DNA from: Cephalotus follicularis
Lineage: Eukaryota; Streptophyta; Magnoliopsida; Oxalidales; Cephalotaceae
Direction: 5' to 3'
DNA length: 64,000 nucleotides
NCBI GenBank assembly: GCA_001972305.1
Contig: BDDD01001477.1
Span: 62,001-126,000, forward strand
Notes under the pieces: model-generated
What the model was told of the DNA's origin: nothing
What the model saw: the letters and a program-made list of their open reading frames with translations, nothing else
Database searches by the model: none
Made by a program: the position numbers and the translations under genes
Part shown: piece by piece, positions 49,237 through 62,267 of the stretch
Position numbering within the stretch: the first letter of the stretch is position 1
How the letters are laid out: each line of letters begins with the position of its first letter

Positions 49237-51905
49237 ATTAGGCTCACTCGTTAAGGTCAATATACCCACATATGAGCCTTGTTTAACTGGTAAGGCATGT
49301 AGAAAGCCTTTTAGAAAGGCCATGAGAGTCACTCAACCACTTGAATTAGTCCACTCAGACATTTACGGACCTATGAATGTAAAATCACGTTATGGTGCTA
49401 TGTACATCCTTACTTTTATAGATGATTATTCACGTTTCGGTTATATCTTTCTGTTAGCTCACCGTTCTGAAGCTTTAGATTGCTTCAAATGCTTTATTGC
49501 GGAGGTTGAGAATAAAAAAGAAAGGACTTTAAAAATCCTTCGAACCGATCATGGACACGAGTATCTATCAGCTCATTTTACTGAGCTATGTGAGAAAAAT
49601 GAAATACAGAGACAACTTATTATTCCTTACTCACCATAGCAAAATGTGGTGGCTGAGAGAAGGAATAGAACTCTATTAAATATATTTAGTAGTGGATGAC
49701 GCAAGCCAACCTCCCAATATCTTTCTGGGGGATGCTTTATTAACTGCAGCCTACATCGTTAATAGAGTGTCATCACAATCAGTTTTTTCCACCTCATATG
49801 AGCCTTGGAATGACCAAAAGCCCAATTTAAATCATTTGCGCCAATGAGGGATAGTATGATATGTTCATAATATTTCTCATTGATATAAGAAATAGGCTAT
49901 AGAGCTAGAAATCATATCTTTATTAGATATACTAATAGCTTAAAGTGATATGTGATGTATGGTGAACATCCAAATGGTCGAGGAATGACAGAAATTGACT
50001 CCCGTGATGTTCATTTCATTGAGAATGAATACCTAAGTTTGTGTGAGACTAATCAAAATCTTAATCTTTTTGAGACAGAGGCATCTTATCATCCATAGGT
50101 GAGGGTGGGTAAAATATTTCTCATCCAGTAATCGCTAAGGATAGTAGGAGTGATCCTCAATCCAGTGGAAGTATACTAGATAGTGGGAGTGTACTACCAC
50201 ATGATGATTAAGATTCTTAAGTGTGTAAGAGAAAATGTGGGAATGTTCCTTGTCGTCATTTTGAGATTGAGGGGAATGAAATTCTCATATGCGCTTTAGC
50301 TAGTGAGGATGAGCATGCTTCTATTAGGTAAGCACTTTCTTCACAAGCTAGTGATGAGTGGATGATAGCTCTGCAAGATGAGTTGGATTCTATGACTAAT
50401 AATGATATTTGGGAGTTAGTTGATCTACCACCCGGGCATAAGGCCATTGGAAACAAATGGGTCTTAAAACTCAATTGCAATGTGGATGGATCAACTGACA
50501 AGTACAAGGCACGTCTAGTAGCGAAATGTTATACCCAAATGCAGGATATAGATTATGAAGATATATTCTTCCCAGTGGTGAGGTTTGCTTCTCTTTGCCT
50601 AATCCTTGCCATCATGGCACATCAAGACTTATAACTTTATCAAATGGATGTTAAAACCGTCTTTCTCAATAGAGAGATATATGAAGAGATCTATATGACT
50701 CAACAAGAGAATTTTGAGGTCAAGGGACAAAAGCACAAAGTTTGTTGCCTTAAACGTTCCATTTATGGTCCCAAACAATCATCTAGACAGTGGAACTTGA
50801 GGTTCTATTATTTTATTATTTTTATTGGTTTTGGAATGATTAAGGAAAACCATTGCGTTTATATTACTCATTATGTGATCAACGAGGATCATTCTATGTA
50901 TATAAAGCAATCAAAGAAGAAAGTTATGATCCTTGCTTTGTATGTAGATTACATTCTCTTAGCTCGGAATGACATGGATTTGATTATAGCCACCTAGAAA
51001 ACGTTGTCCTCTACTTTTGAGATGAAAGACATGGGGGAAACGAGCTATGTGCTCGGAGTTAAGGTATTTAGAGATTGTTCAAAAAGACTTCCAGGTTTGT
51101 CTCAAGAGACTTACAATAAGAAGATCATTAAACGCTTCTGTATGCATAACTCTAAACCTGTTGATACCCCAATGGAAAAATGATGTGTTTTGAGTTTGCA
51201 TCAATGTCTTAATAATAATGAAGAAAAGAATCGTATGTCTAAATTAACATATGCAGCTGCTGTAGGAAGTCTAATGTATGTTATGATGTGTACTCATCTC
51301 GACATTTGTTATGTAGTTGGCATGGTCAACCGTTATCAGAGTAATCTTGAGGAAGCTCATTGGATTGCTATTAAGAGAATACTCCGATACATTTGTGGTA
51401 TAACTGACCTCGTCTTATGTTATCATGGGAGTGACTTGAAACTGAGAGGTTACAACGATGCTGATCGAGTTAGTGACAGAGATGGGCGAAAGTTCACACC
51501 AGGCTATGCTTTTATACTTGGTGGTGGTTCTATCTCTTGGTGCAGTAAGAAGCAAACTTGTGTTTCCATTTCTACGATGAAGGCAGAATATATGACTTGT
51601 TCAACAGCGGTTCCAAAGGCTATGTGGTTGAGGAGATTCTTGCAGCAGTTCAAAGTAACAAACCATTCAAAGAGGCTTGTTCTTATGTACTGTGATAGTA
51701 TGGCTGCATTGGCATATGTTGGGATCCCAAGTACCATGGGACGACCAAACATATTGATATTCATTATCACTTCATTCGAGACATGGTAGCACTTGGTAAG
51801 GTGATCCTGTATCATATCTCAATGACATGATGGTGGTTGATCCCTTGACTAAGCCTATTGCTAGAGATGTATTTCTTTCTCATGCTAAAAGCATGAGGTT
51901 GTGTA
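49237..51905 (+). pseudogene. Copia pol, right part of the interrupted element
   Basis: It resumes in the GAG-pre-integrase region (YEPCLTGKACRKPF), then integrase (HSDIYGPMNVKSRYG; catalytic-type FIDDYSRFGY and LRTDHGHEY; QNVVAERRNRTLL after a TAG at about 49637). RVT_2 reverse transcriptase follows (50362-50997: NKWVLKLNCNVDGS, YKARLVAK, MDVKTVFLN), where the catalytic YVDD is YVDY (LALYVDYILLA). RNase H is at 51190-51789 (LTYAAAVGSLMYVM, WCSKKQTCVSISTMKAEYM, where the usual acidic residue before AEY is Lys). Several stops (TAG at 49637 and about 50995, TAA at 50632, TGA at 51181) and a frameshift near 49690. The protease and the end of Gag are missing at the Gypsy insertion. Confidence 0.88.
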
Positions 51906-52710
51906 GGATTTGATACATGTATTTGTGATTAGTTCGTTTAACTTGTATGGTGACTTTGGTAAATTTTTAATCATTCTTAATGTTATTGTGTGTGGGTTGT
52001 TATGGAATGATTCATTTATCATACACATCCTTGTAAAGATGTCACCAAACTTGATTCGACCCACTCACACAGGTGAATCACCTTGGCACTGTGCTAGCCA
52101 GCAAGTTGAGACGTTTAAACTTCTAAATTTTTGGCGCTTGGAGGGTGGGCAAAGTTAGATTATAAATTATACGTCGCCTTAGTTGAAGCTAAGATGAGAC
52201 CTATTTACTTGGTCGATCATGGAGTATTACTACAACTTCATGTAACTTGTTTATAGCTGAATGTGAGATTTCAGACAATACTATGAGACAATGGTTATGC
52301 TGAAAAACTCAGGTTAGGCGCTAGAGTAGTGACTAGACCAAGATTCGTATGACATTCTTTATTTCTTTTGTACAGTGACACGCCTATTTTTTTGGGGAAA
52401 CGCCATAACATACATTTCATACTGTATGTGTTGTAAAACGACCGTTAGTGAGAGCGACAAATGAATCCCGACATTCTCACTGTGTGAACCTCTTGAATCA
52501 TTGTACATGATTCTACTTGTGTCCTTATTCACGAAAAACTATGTCAATGAGAGGAAACCCAATAATGCTATTTTAGCATGTACCCTAGGATTATGGTTGA
52601 TAAGATCCCGCGGGGCATGTCTAGAAAAGCAGTTAAGTCAAATTGGACTGACTTAAGTGTTTTAGGAAGAAAGTACGACAGTACACTGTGTTGTTTAACT
52701 CATAGCCTGG
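51906..52710 (+). other. 3' non-coding region of the Copia element, possible LTR
   Basis: Non-coding sequence after the end of the RNase H frame (SHAKSMRLCR). It probably includes the start of the 3' LTR, but no matching 5' copy was found upstream of 39881, so the limits are open. It seems to continue after LTR C at 55161. Confidence 0.5.
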
Positions 52711-52715
52711 GCAAC

Positions 52716-55155
52716 TGTCACGCCCGGACCCAGCCCCGCTGGAATCCGTCGTGCCCGCTACGAGGCCAAGCCTTCCAACAGAGACTCACCTCGTAGGTTC
52801 AGCAGAACAGAGATTCAGAAAATACATTTATAACAGAAAATCTCTTCAAAACATAAAGAAAACAGAAAGTTTCTTGAAAAACTTGAAAATAATTCTAACT
52901 CTTAAAATTTTACGAAAATCGGGCATGTAGTATTCGTTTATAGGACTATGCCCCCTGTAAAGAAAAAACACAATTTATAAAAACACACTCCCAAAGGAGG
53001 AAACAGTTTGAAATGGGCTCAGCCCTCAGCAGATCATAATTTAAAAGCAGAAAGACAAGTATGGGTTGGGCTCTGCCTCAACCATATTATCAAAACAGAA
53101 ATCTAAATAGGCTCAGCCCTTTTCAAATGAAAACAGAACATTTATATAAACATATAAGTAATGCATAATTTAAAACATTGATGCAGTATGCTATGCATAT
53201 GCTGACTCTGGTAGCATGCCCTTTATGTGGTCTCACCTCAGCAGACAAACAGACTCCAGCTGACAGAGCGCAACAGACTAACCTGTCAGAACTAAAAACA
53301 GAAACCAGAAGAGAGGGTTAGTCCACAGGACTAGTGAGATAGGACAAAAAGACTCCGCAGAGTTTTTGCTCGCATATAAGCATCCTTGCAGAAAAGATAT
53401 AACAAAAATATAAAACAACTGAAACAGAATCAAATACAGTATCTGATTTATAAAACAGATAATAAACGACTAAAACAGAATGTAAAATCAAAACCGATTT
53501 AAAAACCGGTATTTCCAAAAGTCAGCAGAAAAACCAGATCAGAAAACCAGATCCTTTCTTTCAAAAGATTCAAAATCAGGATTTCATATATATATATATA
53601 TAGTAATTAACAGAGTTTAAACAGATAAAAATATATAAAGATACCATGAGTCTACTAGGTAAGGTTGACGCCTGGGCCCCGTCGGACCGAACGTCCAGCA
53701 GAAATAGTGGCAAGGAAACCGTCGTGTCCAAGCATCAGCAGAAGTCATACACGTGTAGAAAAGCCTCTCATGGGCATCAGACACATATATAAGTACAATA
53801 CCGAGATCGCCATGTATCTAAACAGATTTAAACAGATTTCAGAAAATAGAATTTCAAATTTCAGAATTTCATAATACAGAGACTCATTCGAGTCATCAAA
53901 ACAGATTTCAGATATCATCGTCATAAAAACAAATTTAAAACAGATTTAAACAGATAGAGGAATCATTTTCCTCATCGTATACAGATATAGCAGAAAATAG
54001 TGTCATAGTATGACTATAACCGTGCGAGCATTTGAAAACAGTAAATGAAAGTTTCGGACATTAAAACTTAAACAGATTTCAGAACAGAAACATAATTCAA
54101 GTTTCATTCATATACGGAAAGAAAAACGTAAAACGTTTGAAACATTCAAACCATTAAATGCATTTCAGAAATAAAATGTTAAAGAAAGGCGTTCCACTCA
54201 CAGTACAGACGAGCGAGTCCCTCGACTGGTCGCCTCCATGGCCGACCTCAAAGGCAGGATCATCTGCCAACAGACATACAGACAACAGACTATCAGACTC
54301 AAACATGCACAATGTCGTGAAATCCGTTAATGCAATGAAATGCGTGCAGATGTCAGAAAACCATATCGACCTATCCGATCGACAGAAACAGAAATCAGAT
54401 TATTAAAAACATCCTTTAAACGTTAATTTTAAACATCCTTTCGAAAACATTAAAGTAAGTCCAAAATCATTAAAGGACTGCCTTCGTCGGCGATTTGCGA
54501 TGTCGACGTCGTCACGGGTCGGGGCCGGTGCCCTTCGAACGGCCGGGACGCCAGGAGTCCGAATCTGGACTCGCCTTGCAGTGACGACCACTGGAGACGC
54601 CGGAACGGAGGAAAACAGGGGCGGAGGGAGAAGGGGTCCGTGCGCGCGAACGGCGCGGTTGCCGGCGCGGTGGAAGGGCTCGGTTTGACCGGGACGTCAT
54701 GCTGGTAATGCCGGTACCTTCGCCGGAGTCAGATCGCCACTGACGCCGGCGGCAGAAGCCAGAAACCGAAGAGAGACGGGAGATAAGCGAGAGAGAGCGG
54801 GAGAGATGAGAGAGAGAGCCATCCCATGAGAAATTTCAACATTTTTCATATATAATCAACCCAAAATAGACTAGATTTTACCTAGAATTTAACCGATATG
54901 GATAAAAATCGGATGTTTAGGACATACCACTTGGCCTATTTTCCGAAATCAGCAGCAGTTTCAGTAAAACATTGTTTAATTTAGGGAAAGGCAAATTAAT
55001 TCTTATGCAGAAAACCATCAGAATAAAATCGTAAAAATTTTAAATAATGCCATGATGCATATCATGAATGCCTGAAAACAGATTAACAGACTGACAGACA
55101 GACAGAAGTCACGTAGGCTCACAGACACATACCGTACAAGGACACCGATGTCACA
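52716..55155 (-). mobile_element. Solo LTR C (same family as LTR A)
   Basis: The left end TGTCACGCCCGG is at 52716 and the right end CGATGTCACA at 55155, 2440 bp. On the minus strand it reads TGTGACATCG...CCGGGCGTGACA. GCAAC is duplicated at 52711-52715 and 55156-55160. It matches LTR A closely but lacks about 0.4 kb near 54470, where AAAGTAAGTCCAA passes straight to CTGCCTTCGTCGGCG. It carries the same GGGCTCAGCCC-like words (about 53014-53120). No internal region, so it is a recombination footprint. Confidence 0.9.
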
Positions 55156-55160
55156 GCAAC

Positions 55161-57423
55161 TGTACCGGACTTAGTTGTTGATACGAGTCACGAGAGCATG
55201 ACATATTTGAGGGGTATAATGTTGTTCATTATATGAGGGATTGAAAATGTTACGTCCGATGTAGTCGAATTTTCTGGGACATAAACGAGATATTTCCTAG
55301 TGATATGTTGTGTAAGTTTGGTTATGGCTTAATACAATATTCATATACTGTGTTCTGCTCGTGAGGTTGCACGTTCCATTTATTGTATGAAGAGTTATAA
55401 GAGTTTGAGAACTTGATTGCAGAGATCATTTATACCATGTGGATAAATGAGAGCTATTAGTATTTGGGCCATTTCAGACCCGACCCGATACGTGACCCAC
55501 GATCCGCCCATATAGAGTGGGTATTCAGAGTTTTTGGGATTTGTAAACTTTAAACCCTAAATATAAAAAAAAAACCTAGTAACAACTCCATTAAATTATT
55601 TTAATTTATAATCTCAAATCAATTATAAACGTTTTAAACTTTTATTTATGGTAATTAATTACCAATACCAAAATAAGAAGCTTCCAATGACCGAGCCCGA
55701 TTACTAGAGCCTATGAACAAAAATTCAAGATAAATTTATATAAATATGTACGGCAAGTATGTCATTTCATTTAAAACTAGTGAAAATTTACTTTTAATTT
55801 GAAGCAACAAAGGGCACGATATGCGGTGGCAGTTTTGCTGGCAGAAACTTAAGTCTTGATTTTTATATATTTTCTTCTTTTAAGTTCGTGCATAGGGTGC
55901 GTATTTTAATGGTGAGGCTAGGGCTATGGCCATGGCCAATGCACCCAACTTCCTTTGCTTTTTAAAATTAATTATATAATCAGACGTCAAGTCATCACTG
56001 CCACGTGTGGGTAAACAACACAAAGAATCAGCCGAAAATCCTTCGTTAGGACCAACCTGCTACAAGAATATCGAAACACAGCGAACTTAGTTTTTCTTTT
56101 ACAAAAAGGTTAAGGTAACGGAGCTGTTATCAGGTATCCTGTCAAGACGAATCCTTGTTGTTACACGTGTTTGATAGGTCACTATTTATACTGTTCTGGA
56201 TTGCATTCCTGGGTTATCGTCGTTACCTATTTATAATGGTTCGTAAGTCTCCTGTCAGGTGATCACTACCGAATAAAAGCGTTGCATTACCACAAGTTAA
56301 ATTTTAAGACCAACATCTCTCATTGACACGCTCTTCTGTGTGAAGGCCCACTAAACTAGTATTTTTTTGTTATTAATAATATTTAGTGTACTATTTAATT
56401 TATTATCATATTTTAACATCCTAGCATCTAAAATTTATTTTAATTTAATTAATGTGGTTTTTTTTTTGTTAATTATTATATATAACTTGAATAATAGGAA
56501 ATATTCCTTCTAAATTTTAATCTTTTGTCTATCTATAACAGAAGTCACAAAATAACTTTTATTATAATTTTAAGTTTATAAGATTTGGTTTATGAATATT
56601 ACATAGTTGATAATCAATAAATGAGTTTTGTTAACGAATGTTCTTATTACTTGTTAAGCATTTTTTTGATTAGTTGATTATTTCTATTATTTTGAAAACA
56701 TCAAATTTTATTAAATATTATATATTTTTTATTGATTTCATTGATAATCAACCGATCAAAAATTACTTAACAAGTATTATTTTTAACATGGATGTGGTAT
56801 TAAAAATGAATTTTCTAGAAAACAGAGTAAAACTATAACATACAATTACAACTCACATGTCAAGATATTCAATGTTATTTCGATAAATTAAATTCAATGG
56901 AATTGTTAAGCACTACTCTTGCAAAAAAATATGTTAATTGTTTTCCTTCTTAAATATTTTCATATCTTTATCATGTATGGTGTTAATCACACACCTAGAA
57001 CAAGCGTAAAACAAATTTAAATTGGAAGACAAAAAGTGCTTTAAACAATGTAAACAACCATGCGTATATAAATCAACTACTTATCGTTAACTAGTTTGAA
57101 ATCTCACGCATTACCAAGTACTAAACAATCTAACGACGAATCTCATATCAGCTCATAGTCATATAAAAAAGAAGAAATAATGTTACGGATAAAACAAAAA
57201 AATTACTACAATTAAAATAAATATTGATGTGTTATAATATTATTGAATTATATTAAAAAATATAAAAATATATATCATTAAATTATATTAAAAAATATAA
57301 CGTATCATACTTTCAGTAATTATTATCAATTATTTTTTTTAGTAATTATATATAAAATTATTCGAAAAAAAATTACCAAAACCAGATAGGTAAAAGATAG
57401 TTGGAATTTAGAAACCACCAGCC
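55161..57423. other. Copia tail remnant, then AT-rich region upstream of the GRAS gene
   Basis: The first 0.3-0.4 kb continues the sequence interrupted by LTR C. The rest is AT-rich with no gene seen. The last few hundred bases are presumably the promoter region of the GRAS gene; no specific site is claimed. Confidence 0.45.
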
Positions 57424-57480
57424 TTCTCTCTCTCTCTCTCTCTCTCCATTTCACCCCCACCTTCGGTTACGAATATATAA
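57424..57480 (+). promoter_or_regulatory. CT repeat and TATA box of the GRAS gene
   Basis: A CT microsatellite at about 57424-57446 is followed by TATATAA at 57474-57480. Transcription would start near 57505-57512, leaving an 80-nt leader before the ATG at 57590. Pyrimidine tracts are common in plant core promoters. Confidence 0.55.
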
Positions 57481-57522
57481 GAATCATTACAATATAATAT
57501 AAAACCTCTACATCTATCACTC

Positions 57523-57555
57523 ATGCGTTTCTCTTACAACAAACATTTTTTGTAA
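57523..57555 (+). promoter_or_regulatory. Upstream ORF in the GRAS gene leader
   Basis: ATG at 57523 opens a 10-codon frame (MRFSYNKHFL) that ends with TAA at 57555, 34 nt before the main ATG. It lies downstream of the likely start site, so it may be in the mRNA and reduce or condition translation. A role is inference. Confidence 0.45.
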
Positions 57556-57589
57556 CACTCTCTCAACTTTCCTCGCCGGAGAATAAAAA

Positions 57590-59509
57590 ATGTCCTCGGG
57601 TTTCTCCGGCGGCGGTGGTGGTGGTGGTCCCAACTTCTATAACACAACAGGTTACGGCCGCGGCAGATCCATGTCCACCGCCACCACAATGAACATCATC
57701 AACAACAACAACAACAATATCTCACAACAACAACAGCAACAACAACAACATCCTTACAGATCCCACCTATCCGGAATCTTCCTCGACCAAACATCTCCAC
57801 AGATCTCTAACAGAACAACACCTAGTTTCAATTTCGGTAAGCGAACGCTGTCCGAGTTCCAAAACCATAACCAACAACAACACCAACAAAACCAGGCATT
57901 GGCAAATTTCTTTTTACGCTCCGTGAAGCCAAGGATACACCAAAACATGATATCATCACCAATATCTACTCTTTCTTCCATAGATTTCTCAACCCCGGAA
58001 TTCCCGTCCTTGTTGTCCCAGCAGCAACAGCGGTTTGGTATGCCTCTACTTCAGCAACTGAGGCTACAAACGCAAACGCAAGCGACACCAGTCATACAAC
58101 AGGCAACGAACCCGAATTTCACGGGGGTTCCATACATGGGCACCGTGCAGCAGCAGCAGCACAACCGAGCCGTCGTTCAAGCTCTGGATTCGGAGAACAA
58201 GATGATGAATCGGCTGCTGGAGCTCGAAAAACAGCTTCTTGATGACAACGATGAGGACGAAGGAGGCGACGCAGTTTCGGTTATTACTAGCGAGTGGTCC
58301 GAGACTATACAGAATCTCATGAGTTGTTCATCTTCCTCGAGTCCAAAGCCCATTTCTCCATCACCAACGTCATCGTCGTCATCTTCGTCGTCAACCTCCA
58401 CGGTGGCTTCTCCGGCATCGAGCTGCTCAAAACAGACGCTCATGGAGGCTGCAGCGGCGATTTCCGAAGGCAAAACCGACATGGCTAATGAGATCTTGAC
58501 GCGTGTGGTTCAGGTTTCGAATCCTGTGGCCTGTTCGGAGCAGAGACTGATCGAGTACTTGTCATTGGCTTTGAAATCTCGTGTTAACTCGTTTGAGAAC
58601 CCATCGTCCATGAACGAGTTGTTCAGCAAGGAACACGACGCATCAACTCAGTTGCTTTTTGATGTGTCTCCTTGTTTCAAGCTTGGGTTCATGGCTGCCA
58701 ACCTTGCAATTCTGGAAGCCACTCTAGACCAACCAAGCAGCAACAAGTTTCACGTGGTCGATTTCGATATTGGTCAGGGTGGGCAATACTTGAATCTCCT
58801 ACATGCACTCTCCGCGAGTCAAAATGGGAAACCTGCCGTCGTTAAGATCACAGCCGTGACTGATAAAGAAGGGGATGAGAGGTTGAGGTATGTTGGTGAT
58901 GTGTTGGGTCAAGAAGCAAAGAGAGTTGGTGTTTGTTTAAAATTCACTGTCTTAGTGACTCATAAACCTGGTGATCTGAGTCGCGACTCGCTCGGTTGCG
59001 AGCCTGACGAGCCACTGGCCGTGAACTTCGCTTTTAAACTGTACCGAATGCCTGACGAGAGTGTGTCTACGGAGAATCCGAGAGACGAGCTCCTCCGGCG
59101 CGTGAAGGGGTTATCTCCACGCGTGGTGACATTGGTGGAGGAAGAGCTGAACACCAATACGGCGCCTTTTATGGCGCGCGTGGGTGAGGTGTGTAGTTTC
59201 TACGGGGCGCTGTTCGGTTCTATTGATGCGACCGTGCCGAGGGATCACCCGGACCGAGTCAAGGTGGAGGAAGGACTGGGTCGGAAACTGGTTAACTCTG
59301 TTGCCTGTGAAGGGAGGGAGCGCGTGGAGAGATGCGAGGTTTTTGGGAAGTGGCGGGCCCGGATGGGCATGGCTGGGTTTGAGTTTAAGCCACTGAGTCA
59401 AAACGTGGCCGAGTCAATGCGTGCTAGACTCAGTAATGGGGCCGGAGTCAACCCTGGCTTCACGGTTAAAGAGGACAAGGGAGGAGTTTGTTTTGGTTGG
59501 AAGGGTCGA

Positions 59510-59539
<30 letters not shown>
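57590..59539 (+). CDS. SCL8: GRAS transcription regulator, SCARECROW-LIKE 8 type
   Basis: GRAS proteins are plant nuclear transcription regulators. The gene is intronless, as is usual for the family, with 649 codons and no break. The N-terminal half (about 1-277) is disordered: Gly run at 8-14, Asn run at about 36-43, Gln runs at about 46-53 and later, and a Ser run before the domain. The GRAS domain follows: LHRI ([20 protein letters not shown], about 284-303), VHIID-type motif [13 protein letters not shown] (about 389-401), the PFYRE region ([13 protein letters not shown], about 478-490; [15 protein letters not shown]), and the C-terminal SAW block ([27 protein letters not shown]). The start [13 protein letters not shown] and the LHRI text point to SCL8. 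I chose this ATG because it gives that conserved N-terminus. Likely a single gene with its own promoter; no neighbour suggests a shared role. Confidence 0.95.
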
Positions 59540-59541
<2 letters not shown>

Positions 59542-59686
59542 TCACTCTCCCTCTTTCACATTCTCTTTTTAATAATATTTTTGTTTTTATTATTATTATC
59601 GTCATCGCCAATTGTAGTATTATTAATGATTTTCCTGAGAAATGGAAAGGAAAATTAAAAGAAAAATAGACCCACCTAACGAAATT

Positions 59687-59692
59687 AATAAA
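59687..59692 (+). terminator. Possible polyadenylation signal of the GRAS gene
   Basis: AATAAA 148 bp after the stop codon, in AT-rich sequence. Plant poly(A) signals are loose, so this is tentative. Confidence 0.4.
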
Positions 59693-62267
59693 AATGAGTG
59701 TTAAGATTTGAGGAATATCTATCCACTATATTAATTATGATGATTTTTCAGTTGTGTGCATGATTGCATGCGTTAAAGAATATGCTTTTTGGATGTTGTG
59801 TTTGGTATATTGGTGACGTTGTTTGTGTGGAACGCTGTGGTTGCTAATGTACAAATTATATGTTTCTGATGTAGTTGCATTTATTGTAAGCAATGTTTTA
59901 GTTATTTTCAGACTACGTGTTGGTCTCCTATTTGCTGTATGTGCAGAACTCCTTCGCTAGGTAATGTGCAAGTACAATATATAGATTAAGGCATCCTGTG
60001 GAAATGTTAAATTTTTTGGTAATTTGTTTTGCCTAACTTTCTTCTTGCAAATTGTTGCGGATATCTAATAGATGAATATGGGGGTCTTTGCCCTGAATAT
60101 GGATCCCTTTCGTAATTTCACGGAGTGATCAAATTGTAACTGAAACACCGTAAAAGTAAATAAGAAAATGATTAATTAAACCACTCTAAAAGATAACATC
60201 TACGCCTAAAAAGTACCTTGCAATGCCTTGATGAAGAATGTTTTAAGCAGAGTGTAAAATGAATGACCAATTCAATAGTAAAGAACATAAAGAAAGCCTC
60301 ACCACCACGGAGGAATAAAAGTAGAACTTGATTAATTGAAAATGATGATTACAATTTACAACTGAGAGTACATAAAGCTGTTTTGGGGCTTTCAAAACAT
60401 AAGCCCACAATAAACGCAAAGAGTGTAATGAATTGTGGTTGTTAGATTTGGTGTTCAAAGCTTTGAGTGAACAAAGAATTAAAATAAATTTCTGGGCGTC
60501 CTCATATTGGGAATGAAAAAAATCTTATCTGACAATAATTTAAGATAGTAATATATTTCTTGCCATTGCTTGTTGCTATAAAGTACTTGAAAGAGTATCA
60601 TGGGAGATTTAATTTCGTACAATAAAACGAAAATTTTAAGCAAGAGCTTTGATGGCGAACTTTTGGCTTTGAGTAATATAAAATTGTTTTTATTAATTGG
60701 TGACGAATTGCGTGTGGATCGTTATCAGTTCTTTAAAGTTGGGAGTTAGAATGGATTGTCGAAATAAAATATCTTCCATTACATATAGCACGAAGAGATA
60801 TATATACTTGCATCTCATTTTGCGAATCTTAACCTTTTCTTTTTTTTTTTTGCTTTTTGTTTACAAGATCTGTTTCTTAGGGTTGTGCAAACAAATAAAA
60901 AGAAATCAAAAAAATTAAACCAAACCGATATATTCTGTTCGATATCATAAGATAACGATTTAGTTTTGGGTCACATAAATATCAAAACTGAATATATCGA
61001 TTTGATTTCAATTAAAATTTAAGATTGCACTTTTGAGCTATACAAACGAACCGAAACAATAGAAAAATTAAACCGAACATATGTATTATGCTATATTTAT
61101 TTTGTTTTAATAAATATTCGGTTTGATTCCGACTTACTGTTCCAAAAAATAATTATATATTACGATTCGGTTTCAGTTTCTTAAAAAACAAACCGTTCCA
61201 GACCAATCCATACCCAATCCTACTGCATCTTTGTTCATTTGCTGCTTATAAACTATAACAGTAGACAGGTTGTTCACTTTTTCAGCTTGGCATTAAGTAC
61301 TATTAAATCCTCAAGTTTTAACAGAAGCTAGTAAATATTTTGGTCTGTTGGTGCTCCTCATAATAATTATTATTATTGATTATTGCTTCATACTCAACAC
61401 TTGTATACCACTATAGTAAAAAATGAAAAAATATAAGCAAGGTAAAGTGAGTGTATTTTTACATAATACGTTAATTTTACCATCTATAACTATTTTATCT
61501 TCGATTTATAATATAATAAATCTATTTGTTATATTCGATATTTTAACTTTATTCTAATAAATAATATTAGATTAAATGAATGTATAACACAATAAATAAT
61601 AACTCAAGCTCACCTTTTGAGCTCAAGACGTTACAGTTTATTCAAATATAAAGGAAAAAACAAGGTTGTTTTTAACTATCTCTTTGCCTTTTACTTACCC
61701 ACAAACGAGAAGAAATATAATAATTGAATGCTAACCGGACACAGACGCGTATTTATTGGCATGTCTGAATATGATCCTAGTTGTGTAACAATAAAGAAGT
61801 TGCACAAGGTGTGTCTTCACAGAGACACGAATACATGACGAAGGGATAGAAGGTTTTACAATGATGACAGAGGGTAAATAGTTATTGTGTGAGGCCAAAA
61901 CAAGTAAATGAGACAGTTTTCGTTATTCTTTGTATAATCGATAGAGGAACAGAATATAAATGATGCATCATAGACTAGGTTCGGCCTAAGAAATTCTGAG
62001 AGTGATTGAGGAATCGAATTAGTTTACAATAGTAAATGTGATGATCAACAAAATGCAATATATACTTTCCAGGCAAACAGAAATTTAATAATGACCTCAC
62101 TCACTCAGTCCCTGTGTGTTGGATTTCATGGGATGGATATATAGGTTATCACATCGATTTTCCCAAACTATAACAGGATCAAAAACCCAATGTCATTAAA
62201 TAAAATGACTTAAATATTTGAAATTCATATTGAGATGATCCCATATTATTTGTCCGGTGTACATTTA
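59693..62267. other. Intergenic AT-rich region, no gene seen
   Basis: No coding frame with a recognisable domain. Words such as AAACCAAACCG, AAACCGAAC and TTCGGTTT recur at 60910-61200 and resemble degraded repeat sequence common in plants; I cannot classify it. Confidence 0.5.

Noticed and set aside
58177..58482. Open frames antisense to, or in other frames of, the SCL8 gene
   Set aside because: They are shadows of the Ser/Gln-rich coding sequence of SCL8.
61013..61200. A possible element with AAACCGAAC / TTCGGTTT words
   Set aside because: The words recur in common plant repeats, but no ends or target duplications could be set.
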